Source of the DNA: Prorocentrum cordatum
Lineage: Eukaryota > Sar > Dinophyceae > Prorocentrales > Prorocentraceae
Assembly (NCBI GenBank): GCA_963575745.1
Contig: CAUYUJ010003027.1
Location: 18,882-82,881 of the forward strand
DNA: 64,000 bases
Direction of reading: 5' to 3'
Part shown: one piece after another, positions 1-11,441 of the stretch
Layout: the number at the start of each line of letters is the position of its first letter
How positions within the stretch are numbered: position 1 is the first letter of the stretch
Made by a program: the position numbers and the translations under genes
Notes under the pieces: model-generated
Database searches by the model: none
Seen by the model: the letters and a program-made list of their open reading frames with translations, nothing else
Told to the model about the DNA's origin: nothing

Positions 1-624
1 GCAAATGCAAAACTCTTATTCCGAACAAAGTGAAGATCACGCGGAGCTCTTATACAAACATGCGCGCATGTCCGACACACACACACAACATGGCAAGAGT
101 CAACCCAAACACAAAGTCCGAAATATGTCGTAACAACCCGCGGTAAGACAAGAGTCGTATGCTCACGTCAAATATGTGATAACTGAATGTCTGATAACGC
201 ACTCAAGAAGTAACTCTCGGATAACTGAATGTCTGATAACGCACTCAGTATCTTGAATCACCTGCATAACTGAATGTCTGATGACAACGCACTCAAGTAT
301 CTTGAATTCTGATCGATACGATCCAAAGAAAGAATGAAAACAGGCACGCCGATACAATGCAGAGATCCTCAATCTCAAGATACTCCAATGTCACAGAGCT
401 GTCAAAGTACCTCAATGTCAAAGAATACACACGTGTGCAAGAACAATAATGGAGAAAGCGCAAGCAGGCAGTACAAACAAGTACAAAGCGACGACAGCGG
501 CCTATGCGTTGAAGTCAGTCCCACTTCTGATGCCAAACAGAGCTGGCCTCAAGCACCTATCGTCTGTAGGCCCAAGGAGAGAAGGTCGTCGCAGCCGACG
601 AAGTACCCGAATTTATTGCACGGC
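1..624 (-). mobile_element. 3' part of a non-autonomous LINE derivative, cut by the window edge
   Basis: The stretch near 100-165 matches the 3' region of other copies in this window (the CCGAAATA...ACAACCCGCGGTA segment seen at 6828, 13199 and 24585), and that segment corresponds to the end of element A ORF2. It ends at about 624, where a box right half (CCCGCCCGGAACCTCG) starts. No reading frame here looks real. The 3' terminus lies outside the window. Confidence 0.6.
176..312. repeat. three direct repeats inside the LINE derivative
   Basis: Three copies of a unit starting ATAACTGAATGTCTGAT and ending CGCACTCA occur at about 180, 221 and 268. Two of them are followed by AGTATCTTGAAT. It looks like local slippage expansion inside a non-coding tail. 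Confidence 0.75.
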
Positions 625-1185
625 CCGCCCGGAACCTCGTAGAGCTCCTTACACGCGTAAGAGTGCTCAGAATCGAAGCAGAGAGCTTCTCGGGGCATTT
701 CTAGAAAAACGTCAAATTGGCACTTTTCCGTCTTAACCTGATGTTGGTTGCTCCAAATGTTTCGATAGTAGAACTCTCTCTAGAAAGCTGAGCTGCTCTC
801 AGAACAAAGTTTAAACACTAATGCTGAGAGTAGAAGTCTGGTTTCTCAAAATGAATTGTCAAACAACTTTGAAATCTTAGCAAATACGACTCCAAGTGAC
901 CACATATTCTTTTCTGGTCGGGTCGACCAACTAGCTCCACCCCGCGCCGGAATTCCTCTAGCTCATCGACAACCAAGAGCTCTACGAGGTACTAGCTGCA
1001 CCCCGCGCCGGACTTCCTAGCTCATCGATAACGAAGAGCTCTACGAGGTATATCGTTCAAATCTTAGCAAAACCGACCCAAAGTCGTCACATCTTCTGTT
1101 CTGGTCGGGTCGACCAACTAGCTCCACCCCGTGCCGGAATTCCTCTAGCTCATCGATAACGACGAGCTCTACGAGGTATATCTCT
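625..1185 (+). repeat. short module with extra copies of its right-end unit
   Basis: Opens with a box right half and ACCTCGTAGAGCTC. The body is the usual ACGCGTAAGAGTGCTCAGAATCGAA... sequence. The right-end unit of about 60 bp (CTAGCTCCACCCCGCGCCGG to GAGCTCTACGAGGTA) is present at 930-995 and 994-1050, and again after a partial body copy at 1112-1182. Confidence 0.75.
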
Positions 1186-1584
1186 TCCCAAATACTGCAG
1201 ACTTTGTAGCCCTGGTGGCTGACCAATCTCAGACGTCTCGATACTATAGGCGACGGTCTGATGATTCCCGATTGAGCGGTGTCATTTCCAGCTCCCTAGC
1301 TTGCCTATACATTGAATACAGAAATCAGTAGCCGTCTCACATATATTCTGCAAGATGCAGCTCTGGTAGCAGACCGATCTCAGGCGTCTAGGCTGTAGAC
1401 TGATTGATAATTCGCAGCATTCCCTGTCGATTGGCGTGCATCTCAGCTCTGCAGGTGGTCGAGAGCTCGAATGTAATCATGGAGAGCTCTCTGAGAGCTA
1501 TCGGGTTTGAGATTAGAAGCCGGACGGTGGTGGTGCCTGCCAGCAGCCCATCTTTGCCGCTCCAGAATCGTCGCAGAAAGTTGT
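1186..1584 (+). repeat. diverged satellite copies
   Basis: Contains recognisable but poorly conserved monomer landmarks (GGTAGCAGACCGATCTCAGGCGTCTAG near 1357) of the subtype also seen at 15641-16625. The stretch at 1525-1580 is the reverse complement of part of the GC-rich block near 23440. Confidence 0.55.
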
Positions 1585-1805
1585 ACCTCGTAGAGCTCTT
1601 CGTTATCGATGAGCTAGAGGAATTCTGGCGCGGGGTGGAGCTAGTTGGTCGAGCCGACCAGAAAAGAAAATGTGACGACTTTGGGTCGGTTTTGCTAATA
1701 TTTGGAAGATATGTGACAACTCATTTTGAGAAACCAGATTTTTCGCACCTGTAAAAGGCTATGAGGGTCTCTACGTCTTAGTATAATCTCTGTTGTCGCA
1801 CCTTT
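1585..1805 (-). repeat. inverted, truncated short module
   Basis: Begins TACCTCGTAGAGCTCTTCG and runs through the right-end unit in reverse (ATCGATGAGCTAGAGGAATTC), then the body in reverse. It lacks the box end and stops against the box at 1806. Confidence 0.7.
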
Positions 1806-1862
1806 ACTGGGCGCCGGCGGTAAACCGTCAACCTTGGTTACCGCCGAGAGACTCGTAGAGCT
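1806..1862 (+). repeat. intact palindromic box, TAA/TTA type
   Basis: Left arm GGCGGTAA and right arm TTACCGCC flank a 14-base middle. It is followed by GACTCGTAGAGCTTCC, the start of a long module. This is an unoccupied version of the site used by every LINE in the window. Confidence 0.85.
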
Positions 1863-3170
1863 TCCTTGCCATATATCATCTCCAAAGAATTAGCAAAGAA
1901 CGAATAGTTATCCAGCCCGAGCGCTGATAGCAGACTGATCTCAGGCGTCTAGATACATGTCACTAGCGCCCCTGATAATTCCCATCCCACTGCTGTGCTG
2001 AACAGCTCTGTAGCTCATCTGCAGCACGAGTAAAACCAAGAAAAACAATACCATTTCCGAAAAAGTAGCAGAGTACGAATACGTGTTCAGCCCTAGCGCT
2101 AATAGCAGACTGAGCTCAGATGTCTAGATACTTTCAAATAGCGCGCATGCTGATTATCTTCCAATTGCTGTGTCTAAGAGCTCTGAAGATCATCTGCACC
2201 TCGCGTTCAGTCAAGCAACCAATTCCATCACCAGAAGAATAGCAGAGTATGACTAGTTGTTCGGCGTCTGCGCTCATAACAGACCCAAGCCAAGCGTCTA
2301 GATACTTCAGACTAGCGCGCCTGATGATATTCTTCTGATTTCTGTGCCGTAGAGCTCTCAAGCTCATCTGCAGCTCGAGTTGAGTGAGGAAATTCACCAT
2401 AATTTCGGGGGAAAAAAAGCGGTCGAATACAAATAGTTTTGCGGACCTAGCTCGGGTAGCAGACTGAGTTCAGAACTCTAGATGCTTCAGCCGAATGCGC
2501 CTGCTGATTTTGAATCGAATACGTGTGCGTATCAGCCCTGTAGCTATGCTACAGCTCGAGTTAAGTACAGAAAACCGACAGCGCCTGTCAAGATGACTCG
2601 AAGAATACGAACAGTTTCGCGGACCTAGCTCGAGTAGCAGACCGAGTGCAGACCTCTAGATGCTTCAGACGAAGGCGACTGATGACTCAGAATCGCTTAC
2701 ATGTGCGCACCAGCTCTGCAGCTATCCTACAGCTCGAGTTAAGTACAGACAACCGACAGCACCTGTCAACAGAAGTCGAAGAATACGAACAGCTTCGCGA
2801 ACCTAGCTCGAATAGCAGACGCAGTTCAGACCTCTAGATGCTGCAGACGAACGCGCCTGATGATTCTGAATCGATTGCGTGTGCGTACCAGCTCCGTAGC
2901 TTCCATACAGCTCGAGTTAAGTACAGAAAACCAACAGCACCTATCAAGATGACTCGAAACAGCCGATCCCGCCGCAACGCTTTTTGGCAGTAACAGGAAC
3001 CCGATCGAGCTGAGATTGAGACGGCGAGCGGGAATAAGACCGAATATCACGGAAAAAATACTAGAGCTCAAACGACTTGCTGAAAATCGAGAACATAATT
3101 GTCAACCGAGCAAAAGTCAGAAAAAAAGTCAGTCGAGATATTTCTTGCCAACTAGCTCTCCAGCGCGCCG
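1863..3170 (+). repeat. long module with about six satellite monomers
   Basis: Monomers recur about every 178 bp, with landmarks AGCAGACCGAGTTCAGACCTC and AACGCGCCTGATGATT. It closes with the conserved segment from about 2955 (CGATCCCGCC...CTTTTTGGCAGTAA) to GCGCGCCGGAACT. Monomers contain small hairpins such as CTGTAG/CTACAG and GACAG/CTGTC. Confidence 0.8.
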
Positions 3171-3228
3171 GAACTCGCGCCGACGGTGAACCGTCAACCT
3201 GGTCACCGCCGGGAACCTCGTAGAGCTC
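3171..3228 (+). repeat. intact palindromic box, TGA/TCA type
   Basis: Arms are ACGGTGA (one mismatch) and TCACCGCC, followed by ACCTCGTAGAGCTC of a short module. Confidence 0.8.
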
Positions 3229-3506
3229 CTGGCGCGCGTAAGCTCAGAATCGAAGCAGAGAACTTCGCAGAAGATTTTCGTGAAATCTTCAATATTGCAT
3301 TTTTCATGTGGACAAGAAGTTGGTTGCTCAAAGTGTTTTGATAGTAAAATTGCGCCTACGGAGCTCATATTAAGACGCAGAGGCCCTCATAGTCGTTCAC
3401 AGGTGCGAAAAATCTGGTTTCTCAAAGTGAATTGTCAAATCTCTTTCAAATCTTACCAAAACCGACCCAAAGTCGTCACATATTCTTTTCTGGTCGGGTC
3501 GACCAA
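3229..3506 (+). repeat. short module
   Basis: Standard body with AAGTGTTTTGATAGTAAAA at about 3330 and TCAAAGTGAATTGTCAAAT at 3421. It ends at GGTCGACCAACTGGG without the right-end unit, running straight into the next box. Confidence 0.75.
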
Positions 3507-3563
3507 CTGGGAGCCGGCGGTAAACCGTCAACCTTGATTACCGCCGGGAACTCGTAGAGCGCC
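3507..3563 (+). repeat. intact palindromic box, CTTGATTACC variant
   Basis: Middle reads AACCTTGA, a natural variant of AACCTTGG. Element B target duplications carry the same TTGA variant. Confidence 0.8.
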
Positions 3564-3669
3564 CTCGTGCAATGCGGGCGCGGCAATCTCGCATTGCGCG
3601 CGCGAGGGCGCGGTCTCATGGAGGAGGACGTGGAGCAGAACGAGGAGCGAGGGGAAAGCACCTCTGAAA
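3564..3669. repeat. GC-rich spacer shared with 14898-14960
   Basis: GCGCGCGAGGGCGCGGT(C/T)TCAT and the preceding GCGGGCGCGGCAATCTCGC recur at 14925-14960. Nothing coding is apparent. Confidence 0.5.
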
Positions 3670-4794
3670 GAAATAATACACCTACCAGACCGAGTTCAGG
3701 CGTCTGGACACTTCATCACCATCTCTAACAAATTAACAGAGTACGAATAGTTGTTCGGCCCCAGCGTTGATAGTAGACTGATTTCAGGCCTCTAGATACT
3801 TTGAACTAGCGCCTGATTATGCGTTTCCCATTTCTGTGCTGAACAGTTCTGCAGTTCATCTGCAGCTCAAGTTAAGCCAAGAAAACCATCATCACCTCCC
3901 AAAACAATTGCAGAGCACGAATAGTTTTGCAGCCCCAGCGCTGATAGCACACCGAGATCAAGCATCTAGATACTGCAAACTATCGCGTCTGATGATTTGC
4001 TCCCCATCGTTGTGCCGAACAGCTCTGTAGCCCATCTGCAACTAGAGTTAAGTCAAGAAAAGCATCAACATCTCGAGAAAAGTAGCAGAGTACGAATAGT
4101 TGTTCAGCCCCAGCGCTCATAGCGGACCGAGATCAGGCGTCTAGACACTTTAAACTCGCGCGCCGTATGATTCCCTTCCAATTTCTCTGCTGAACAGCTC
4201 TGTAGCTCATCTGCAGTTCGAGTTAAGTCAAGGAAACCATCACCATCTCCCCAAAAAATCGCAGAGTACGCATAGTGTTTGAGCTCCAGCGCTGATAGCA
4301 GACGGAGTTCAGGCGTCTAGAGACGTCAGACTATCGCGCCTGATGATTTCCTTCCGATCGATGTGCCAGAGAGCTCTGCGGCTCATCTAAATCTCGAGTT
4401 AAGTGGAGAAACTCATCATTATCTCCAAAAAAAAGTACGAATAGCTTCGCGGACCTAGCTCGAGTAGCAGACCGATTTCAGACCTCTAGATGCTTGAGAC
4501 GAACGCGCCTGATTATTATGGATCGATTAGGTGTGCATGCCAGCTCTGTAGCGCTCCTGAAGCTCGAGTTAAGTTAAGAAAACCGACAGCACTTGTCAAG
4601 CTGACACAAAAGAGCCGATCCCGCCGGAGTGCTTTTTGGCAGTAACAGCTACCCGATCGAGCTGAGATTGAGACGGCGAGCGGGAATAAGATCGAATATG
4701 AGAAGAAAAAACTAGAGCGCTACCGACCTATTGGATTTCGAGAAAGATGATTAAAACATTCAAAAATTCTCAAAACTTCCGTCGAGATTTCTTT
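3670..4794 (+). repeat. long module satellite array
   Basis: About five monomers of a subtype with GCTGATAGCAGACTGA. The closing segment begins at about 4612 (GAGCCGATCCCGCC) and ends in TTTCTTTGCCA next to a box right half. The left start is incomplete. Confidence 0.75.
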
Positions 4795-4830
4795 GCCACC
4801 TTGGTTACCGCCGGGAGACTCGTAGAGCTT
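4795..4830 (+). repeat. right half of a palindromic box
   Basis: CCTTGGTTACCGCCGGGAGACTCG with no left arm. The array before it has fused directly to the half box, so this site looks deleted rather than occupied. Confidence 0.7.
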
Positions 4831-6100
4831 CCTTGCTATATATTATCTCCACAGAATTAGCAGAGAACGAATAGTTTGTTCAGCCCGAGCGCTGATAGCA
4901 GACTGATTTTAGGCGTCTAGATAGCGCCCCTGATGATTCCCTTCCAATTGATGTGCTGTACAGCTGTAGTTTATCTGCAGCACGCGGAAACCAAAAGAAA
5001 TCAATACCATCTCCAAAATTAGCAGAGTACGAATAATTGTTCAGCCCGAGCGCTGATTGCAGACTCAGATCAGCCGTTCAGATACTTTGAAATAGCGCGC
5101 CTGATAATTCTCTTCTGATTGCTGTGCCTAAGAGCTCTGGAGCCCATCTGCAGCTCGAGTTAATTCAAGAAAGCAGAGTATGACTAGTTATTCGGCTTCT
5201 CCGTTCCTAACAGACACAATTCAAGCGTCTAGATACTTCACAGTAGCGCGCCTGATGTTTTCTTTCTGATTGATGTGCAGAAATGCTCTCAAGCTCATAT
5301 GCAGCTCGAGTTGAGTGTAGAAACGCATCATCAGCTCGAAAAATAACGGTAGCTTACGAATAGTGTCGCGAATCTAGCTCGAGTAGCAGACCGATTTCAG
5401 ACCTCTAGATGCTTCAGACGAACGCGCCTCATGATTCTGAATCGATTAAGCGTGCGCACTAAGACTGTAGCTCTCCTTCATCTCGAGGTAAGTACAGAAA
5501 ACAAACAGCGCATGTCAAAAGAATCGGTAGAATACGAATAGATTTGCGGACCTAGCTCGCTTACCAGACCGAGTTCAGACCTCTAGATGCTTCAGACGAA
5601 CGCGCCTGAGGATTCTGGATCGATTACGTGTGCGCACCAGCTCTGTAGCTCTCCTAAAACTCGAGTTAAGTACAGAAAACCGACAGCGCATGTCAAAAGA
5701 ATCGATAGAATACGAACAGCTTCGCGGACCTAGCTCGAGTAGCAGACCGATTTCAGACCTCTAGATGCTACAGACGAGCGCGCCTGATGATTCTGAATCG
5801 ATTGCGTGTGCGTACCAGCTCTGTAGCTCTTCTACAGCTCGAGTTAAGTTAAGAAAACCGACAGCACTTGTCAAGATGACACAAAAGAGCCGATCCCGCC
5901 GGAGTACTTTTTGGCAGTAATAGCTACCCGATCGAGCTGATATTCAAACGCCGAGCGGGAATAAGATCGAATATCACGGGAAAAATACTAGAGCTCAAAC
6001 GAACAGTTTAATTTCGAGAACATAATCTTCAACCGACCAAAAGTCAGCAAAAGGTCCGTCGAGATTTTCTCTTGCCAACTAGCTCTCGAGCGCCATGGAA
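4831..6100 (+). repeat. long module satellite array
   Basis: Roughly six monomers, with the closing segment from about 5888 to 6100. The end carries GCCAACTAGCTCTCGAGCGCCATGGAACT, which leads into an occupied box. Confidence 0.8.
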
Positions 6101-6130
6101 CTGGCGCCGGCGGCGAACCGTCAACCTGGT

Positions 6131-6356
6131 CTTTGCGGTCTTTGCGGTCGACTGCGCGGGCCGTCAGGCCCAGTCGCTGGCAAGGAAACGGGTGACATAC
6201 AGGTGAGCCAAACCGCCCACCACACGCATGCGGCAGGGAGCGAAGCTCACTTTCGAACAAGTGGCCATCAAGCGAAGCTCTTATTCGACACACGTGCATG
6301 CATGAACACACAAGCATGAAGAAAGCAACGCAATCACAAGTCACAAAAACCTCGGG
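6131..6356 (-). mobile_element. short 5'-truncated LINE tail
   Basis: It sits between a left half box (6101-6130, TCAACCTGGT) and a right half box (from 6357, CGCCGGGAGCC). It contains GCGAAGCTCTTATTCGACAC, a motif shared with other non-autonomous tails. No clear target duplication and no coding sequence. Confidence 0.7.
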
Positions 6357-6660
6357 AACGCCGGGAGCCTCGTAGAGCTCCATGCACGCGTAAAAGTGCT
6401 CAGAATCGAAGCGTAGAACTCCACAGAAGATTTTCTTGAAAAATGCATTTTTGTATTTGTTAATGACAATATCAGGTCGGTTCCGGGAAGTGAACCGATA
6501 GTAAAACTCCCTCGCGAAAGCTGAGTTGCTTTCAGAACAAAGCTCATATGCAAATGCTCTGCGTAAAAATCTGCTTTCTCAAAATGAATGGTTAAATATC
6601 CTTCAAATCTTAGCAAAACCAACCCAAAGTTACCACATTGTCCGCCCGGGCGGGGCGGGC
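6357..6660 (+). repeat. short module
   Basis: Starts GCCTCGTAGAGCTCCATGCACGCG and keeps the normal body through TTAGCAAAACCAACCCAAAG. It ends at GGCGGGCCAACT without the right-end unit. Confidence 0.7.
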
Positions 6661-6695
6661 CAACTGGGCGCCGGCAGTAAGCCGTCAACCTTGGT

Positions 6696-7490
6696 TTTTT
6701 GCGGACTTTGCGGTCGACTGTGCAGGCTTTCCAGCCTAGTCGGAAGTAAAGACGCGGACGTATAGGGAGCAGGCGAAGCCTCACCGATCCTGACGATCAG
6801 GAAGACGACAGCCTAAGCTCTCCGAAATACGCTTGTACAACCCGCGGTATGACAAGAGTCTTATGCTCAACGTCAAATGTGAAGTGATGAATTAAGGAGA
6901 TCAAATACTATCGAACCTCTTTGAGGCCACAGTACGTCTCAATCAACAGGCACGTCGGAACGATCAAGAAAGTGAAGGAAGCACCCAGCAAAACAAATCA
7001 ATTGGAGACCACTCAAGGCGATCAAACGTGTCAAATGAAACTGATGAGGCGGAACTAAAATAAAACCCTACAACAGTGAGAACACTGAAGAGGCAAGACT
7101 AAGACTGCGACAAGAGAGCCAGGAGACCTGGCCAGGGACTGAACATGCACACACTGAATTGTTAGAGCTCAATGAGAGATAAAGTGAGGAAAAGAAGAAC
7201 AAATGAGATACAAGCATTACAGCCATGGCTGCACTGAATAAAGATGCACTGAATAGCCACACGAGGCAGTCCCAATAACAAACAAAAAGACCACGCGAGG
7301 CGATCTCAATCATTAATGCATGCAACAAGTGGCCATCAAGCGAAGCTCTTATTCGACACGCGTGCATGCATGAACACACAAGCATGAAGAAAGCAACGCA
7401 ATTACAAGTCACAAAAGTTCAAACTCGTCTCACTGAACAAGCACGTGACACAATACAAGCCAGCAACACAGAGAGGCGGCGGCAGGCAGC
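6696..7490 (-). mobile_element. mosaic non-autonomous LINE derivative
   Basis: The left junction is CAACCTTGGT followed by a T-run (the A-tail on the minus strand) and GCGGACTTTGCGGTCGAC, the family A 3' end. Internally it joins the relict of the family A ORF2 end (6830-6870), a piece shared with element E (CCTACAACAGTGAGAACACTG, 7069) and a piece shared with element G (CTCACTGAACAAGCACGTGAC, 7430). No open frame matches a known protein. The right end meets GGGAAACTCGTAGAGCTCC; no target duplication is visible. Confidence 0.75.
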
Positions 7491-8988
7491 TGGGAAACTC
7501 GTAGAGCTCCCTTGCCATATATTATCTCCCAAGAATTAGCACAGAACGAATAGTTTTTCAGCCCGAGCGCTGATAGCAGACTAATCTCAGGCGTCTAGAT
7601 ACATTTCACTAGCGCTCCTGATGATTCCCTCCCCATTGCTGTGCTGAACAGCTCTGTAGCTCATCTGCCGCAGGAGTAATAGCAAGAAAAACAATACCAT
7701 TTCCAAGAAAGTAGCAGAGTACGGATAGGCGTTCAGCCCTAACGCTAACAGCAGACTGAGCTCAGGTGTCTAGATACTTTCAAAAAGCGCGCATGCGGAT
7801 TATCTTCCCATTGCTGTGCCTAAGAGCTCTGAAGATCATCTGCACCTCGAGTTCAGTCAAGAAAACCCATTCCATCACCAGAGGAATAGCAGAATAGGAC
7901 TAGTTGTTCGGCGTCTGCGCTCATAACAGACCCAAGCCAAGCGTCTAGATACTTCAAACTAGCGCGCCTGATGATTTCCTTCCGATCTCTGTGCCGAAGA
8001 GCTCTCAAGCTCATCTTCAGCTCGAGTTAAGTGAAGAAATTCACCATCATTTCGAAAAATCGGTCGAAAACGAATGGTTGTGCGGACCTAGCTCGAGTAG
8101 CAGACTGAGTTCAGACCTCTAGATGCTTCAGCCGAACGCGCCTGATGATTCTGAATCGATTACGTGTGCGCACCAGGTCTGTAGCTATCCTACAGCTCGA
8201 GTTAAGTACAGAAAACCGACAGCGCCTGTCAAGATGACTCGAAGAATACGAACAGTTTTGCGAACCGAGCTCGAGTAGCAGACCGAGTTCAGACCTCTGG
8301 ATGCTTCAGACGTACGCGACTGATGATTCTGAATCGTCTACGTGTGCGTACCAGCTCTGTAGCTATCCTACAGCTCGAGTTAAGTACAGAAAAACCGACA
8401 GCACCTATCAAGAAAACTCGAAGAATACGAATAGCTTCGCGGACCTAGCTCGAGTAGCAGACCGAGTCCAGACCTCTGGATGCTTCAGACGAACGCGAAT
8501 GATGATTCTGAACCGATTGCATGTGCGTACCAGCTCTGTAGCTATCCTACAGCTCGAGTTAAGTATAGAAAACCGATAGCACCTGCCCAGAGAACTCGAA
8601 AAATACGAATAGCTTCGCGAACCCAGCTCGAGTAGCAGACCGAGTTCAGACGTCTAGATGCTTCAGACAAACGCGCCTGATGATTCTGAATCGATTACGT
8701 GTGCATACCAGCTCTATAGCTTCCCTACAGCTCGAGTTGAGTACAGAAAACCGACAGCATCTGTCAAGATCACTCGAAACAGCCGATCCCGCCGGAGTGC
8801 TTTTTGGCAGTAATAGGGATCGAGCTGAGATTCAGACGGCGAGCGGGAATAAGATCGAATATCACTGGAAAAATACTAGAGCTCAAACGAACTGTTTAAT
8901 TTCGAGAACATAATTTTCAACCGAGCAAAAGTCAGCAAAAAGTCCGTCGAGATTTTTCTTGCCAACTAGCTCACCAGCGCGCCGGAAT
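7491..8988 (+). repeat. long module satellite array, best-preserved monomers
   Basis: Eight or so monomers. AGCAGAC starts at 8099, 8277, 8456 and 8634, giving spacings of 178, 179 and 178 bp. The closing segment begins at about 8783 (GCCGATCCCGCCGGAGTGC) and ends GCGCGCCGGAATTACT against a box. Confidence 0.85.
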
Positions 8989-9045
8989 TACTGGGCGCCG
9001 GCGGTAAACCGTCAACCTTGGTTACCGCAGGGAGACTCGTAGAGC
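8989..9045 (+). repeat. intact palindromic box
   Basis: Arms GGCGGTAA and TTACCGCA (last base changed), then GACTCGTAGAGCCTCC. Confidence 0.8.
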
Positions 9046-10091
9046 CTCCTTGCCATATCATCTTCAAAGAATTAGCAGAGAACGAATAGTTTTTCAGCCC
9101 GAGCGCTGAAAGCAGACTGATTGCAGGCGTCTAGATATATTTCACTAGCGCCCCAGATGATTGCTTTCCAATTGCTGTGCTGAACAGCTGTAGCTCATCT
9201 GCAGCACGAGTAAAACCAAGAAAACCAATACCATCTCCAAGAAACTAGCAGAGTACGAATAGTTGTTCAGCCCGAGCGCTGATAGCAGACTGAGTTCAGG
9301 TGCCTGCATACTTTCAAATAGCGCGCCTGATTCCTATCTCCCGATTGCTGTGCCTGAGAGCTCTAAAGCTCATCTGCAACTAGTCAAGAAAAACAATTCC
9401 ATCACCAGGAAAACAGCCGAGTATGAACAGTTGTTCGGCTTCTGCGCTCGTAACAGACCCAAGCCAAGCGTCTAGATACTTCAGACTAGCGCGCCTGATG
9501 ATCTCCTTCCGATTATTGTGGCAAAGAGCTCTCAAGCTCATCTCAAGCTCGAGTTAAGTGAAGAAACTCACCATCATCCCGAACAAAATCTGTAGAATAC
9601 GAATAGCTTCGCAGACCTAGCTCAAGTAGCAGACCGAGTTCAGACCTTCAGATGCTACAGACGAACGCGCCTGATGATTCCGGATCGATTACGCGGGCGT
9701 CTCAGCTCTATAGCCCCCCTACAGCTCGAGTTAAATACAGAAAGCCAACAGCACCTGTCAAGATGACTCGAAGAATACGAACAGCTTCGTGGACCTAGCT
9801 CGAGTAGCAGACCGAGTTGAGACCTCTAGATGCGACAGACGAACACGCCAGATAATTCTGAATCGATTACGTGTGCGCACCAGCTCTGTAGCTTTCCTAC
9901 AGCACGAGTTAAGTAGAGACAAATCACAGCAGCTATCAACTAAATCGGTCGAATACGAATAACTTTGCGGACCTAGCTCGAGTGGCAGACCGAGCTCAGG
10001 GCTCTAGATGCTTCAGGCGAACGCGCCTGATGATTCTGAATCGACTACGTCTGCGCACCAGCTCTCTAGCTCTCCTAGAGCTCGACTTAAG
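9046..10091 (+). repeat. long module satellite array, interrupted
   Basis: About five to six monomers. The last is broken at TTAAGTAC by the inverted short module that follows; the monomer resumes at 10495. Confidence 0.8.
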
Positions 10092-10494
10092 TACCTCGTA
10101 GAGCTCTTCGGCATCGATGAGCTAGAGGAATTCCGGCGCGGGGTGGAGCTAGATGGCCCACCCCGCCCAGGCGGACAATGTGGTAACTTGGGGTCGGTTT
10201 CGCTGAGATTTCAAAAATATTTGACAATTCGTTTTGAGAAAGTAGCTTTTCACTCCCAGCATTAGTATTTTAACTTCGTTCTCAGAGAGAATCAGCTCTC
10301 TAGAGAAAGCTTTACTATCAAAAAACTAGCGGGAACCGAGACCAGGTTAACACCGAAAAATTCAAATTTGACGTTTTTCTAGAAATACTCCGAGAAGCTG
10401 TTTTCTCGGATTCTGGGCACTTTCATGCATGCAAAGAGCTCTACGAGGTTCCCGGCGGTGACCAGGTTGACGGTTCACCGCCGGCGCCAATACA
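10092..10494 (-). mobile_element. short module plus box inserted in reverse into a satellite monomer
   Basis: On the minus strand it reads box (10494-10435, GGCGCCGGCGGTGAACC), ACCTCGTAGAGCTC, body, right-end unit and GAGCTCTACGAG. The broken monomer reads TTAAGTAC on the left and AATACAGAAAACC on the right, which restores the usual TTAAGTACAGAAAACC with TAC at both edges. This suggests that box plus module move as one unit with a 3 bp target duplication. One example only. Confidence 0.65.
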
Positions 10495-11095
10495 GAAAAC
10501 CGACAGCATCTGTCATGAAAATTGCTAGAATACCAATAGCTTCGCGGACCTAGCTCGAGTGGCAGACCGAGCTCAGGGCTCTAGATGCTTCAGACGAGCG
10601 CGCCTGATGATTCTGAATCAATTATGTGTGCGTACCAGCTCTGTAGCTCTCCTAGAGCTCGAGTTAAGTACAGAAAACCGGCAGCATCTGTCAAGAAAAT
10701 TGCTAGAATACAAATAGTTTCGCGGACCTAGCTCGAGTTGCAGACCAAGCTCAGACCTCTGGATGCTACATGCGAACGGGCCAGATGATTCTGAATCGGT
10801 TTCTGTGCGTACCAGCTCTGTAGCTTCCCTACAGCTCGAGTTCAGTACAGAAACCGAGAGCACCTGTCAGGATGACTCGAAACAGCCGATCCCGCCGCCA
10901 TGCTTTTTGGCATTAATAAGTACCCGATCGAGCTGAGATTGAGACGGTGAGCGGGAATAAGATCGAATATCATGGGAAAAATACTAACGCTCAAACGAAT
11001 TGTTGAATTTCGAGAACATAACTATCAACCGAGCAAAAGCCATAAAAAAGTCCGTCGAGACTTTTCTCGACAACTAGCTCTTCAGCGCGCCGGAA
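10495..11095 (+). repeat. satellite array, continuation and closing segment
   Basis: Two to three monomers, then the closing segment from about 10885 (GCCGATCCCGCCGCCATGC) to GCGCGCCGGAACTGGGA. Confidence 0.8.
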
Positions 11096-11441
11096 CTGGG
11101 AGCCGGCGGTAAACCGTCAACCAGGTTTTTTGCGTCTTTGCTGGGACCGTCTTGGCCACTGAGGCCAGGTCCAACAAGTCTCAGGCGAATCAAAGCCTGT
11201 GGGAGCACAACACATAAACGCTCCGCCGCAGATAACTCAGTATCTGTCACAGACAACCCTACAACAGTGAGAACACTGAAGAGGCGAAACCAATACTACT
11301 GACTGAGGGGGTGCCAGGCGGACCTGGCAACGTCATGATCACGCAAACCAACAGCATGGATAGAATGGATGAAGGTGGAGAAGGGGCAAAAACAGCGGGG
11401 GAGAGGAAGGGGCAAACAGAACAGAAGCATGTGCATTCAGT

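Noticed and set aside
1863-3170. CRISPR-like array
   Set aside because: Repeats of 178 bp without unique spacers of constant length, in a eukaryotic context; this is satellite DNA.
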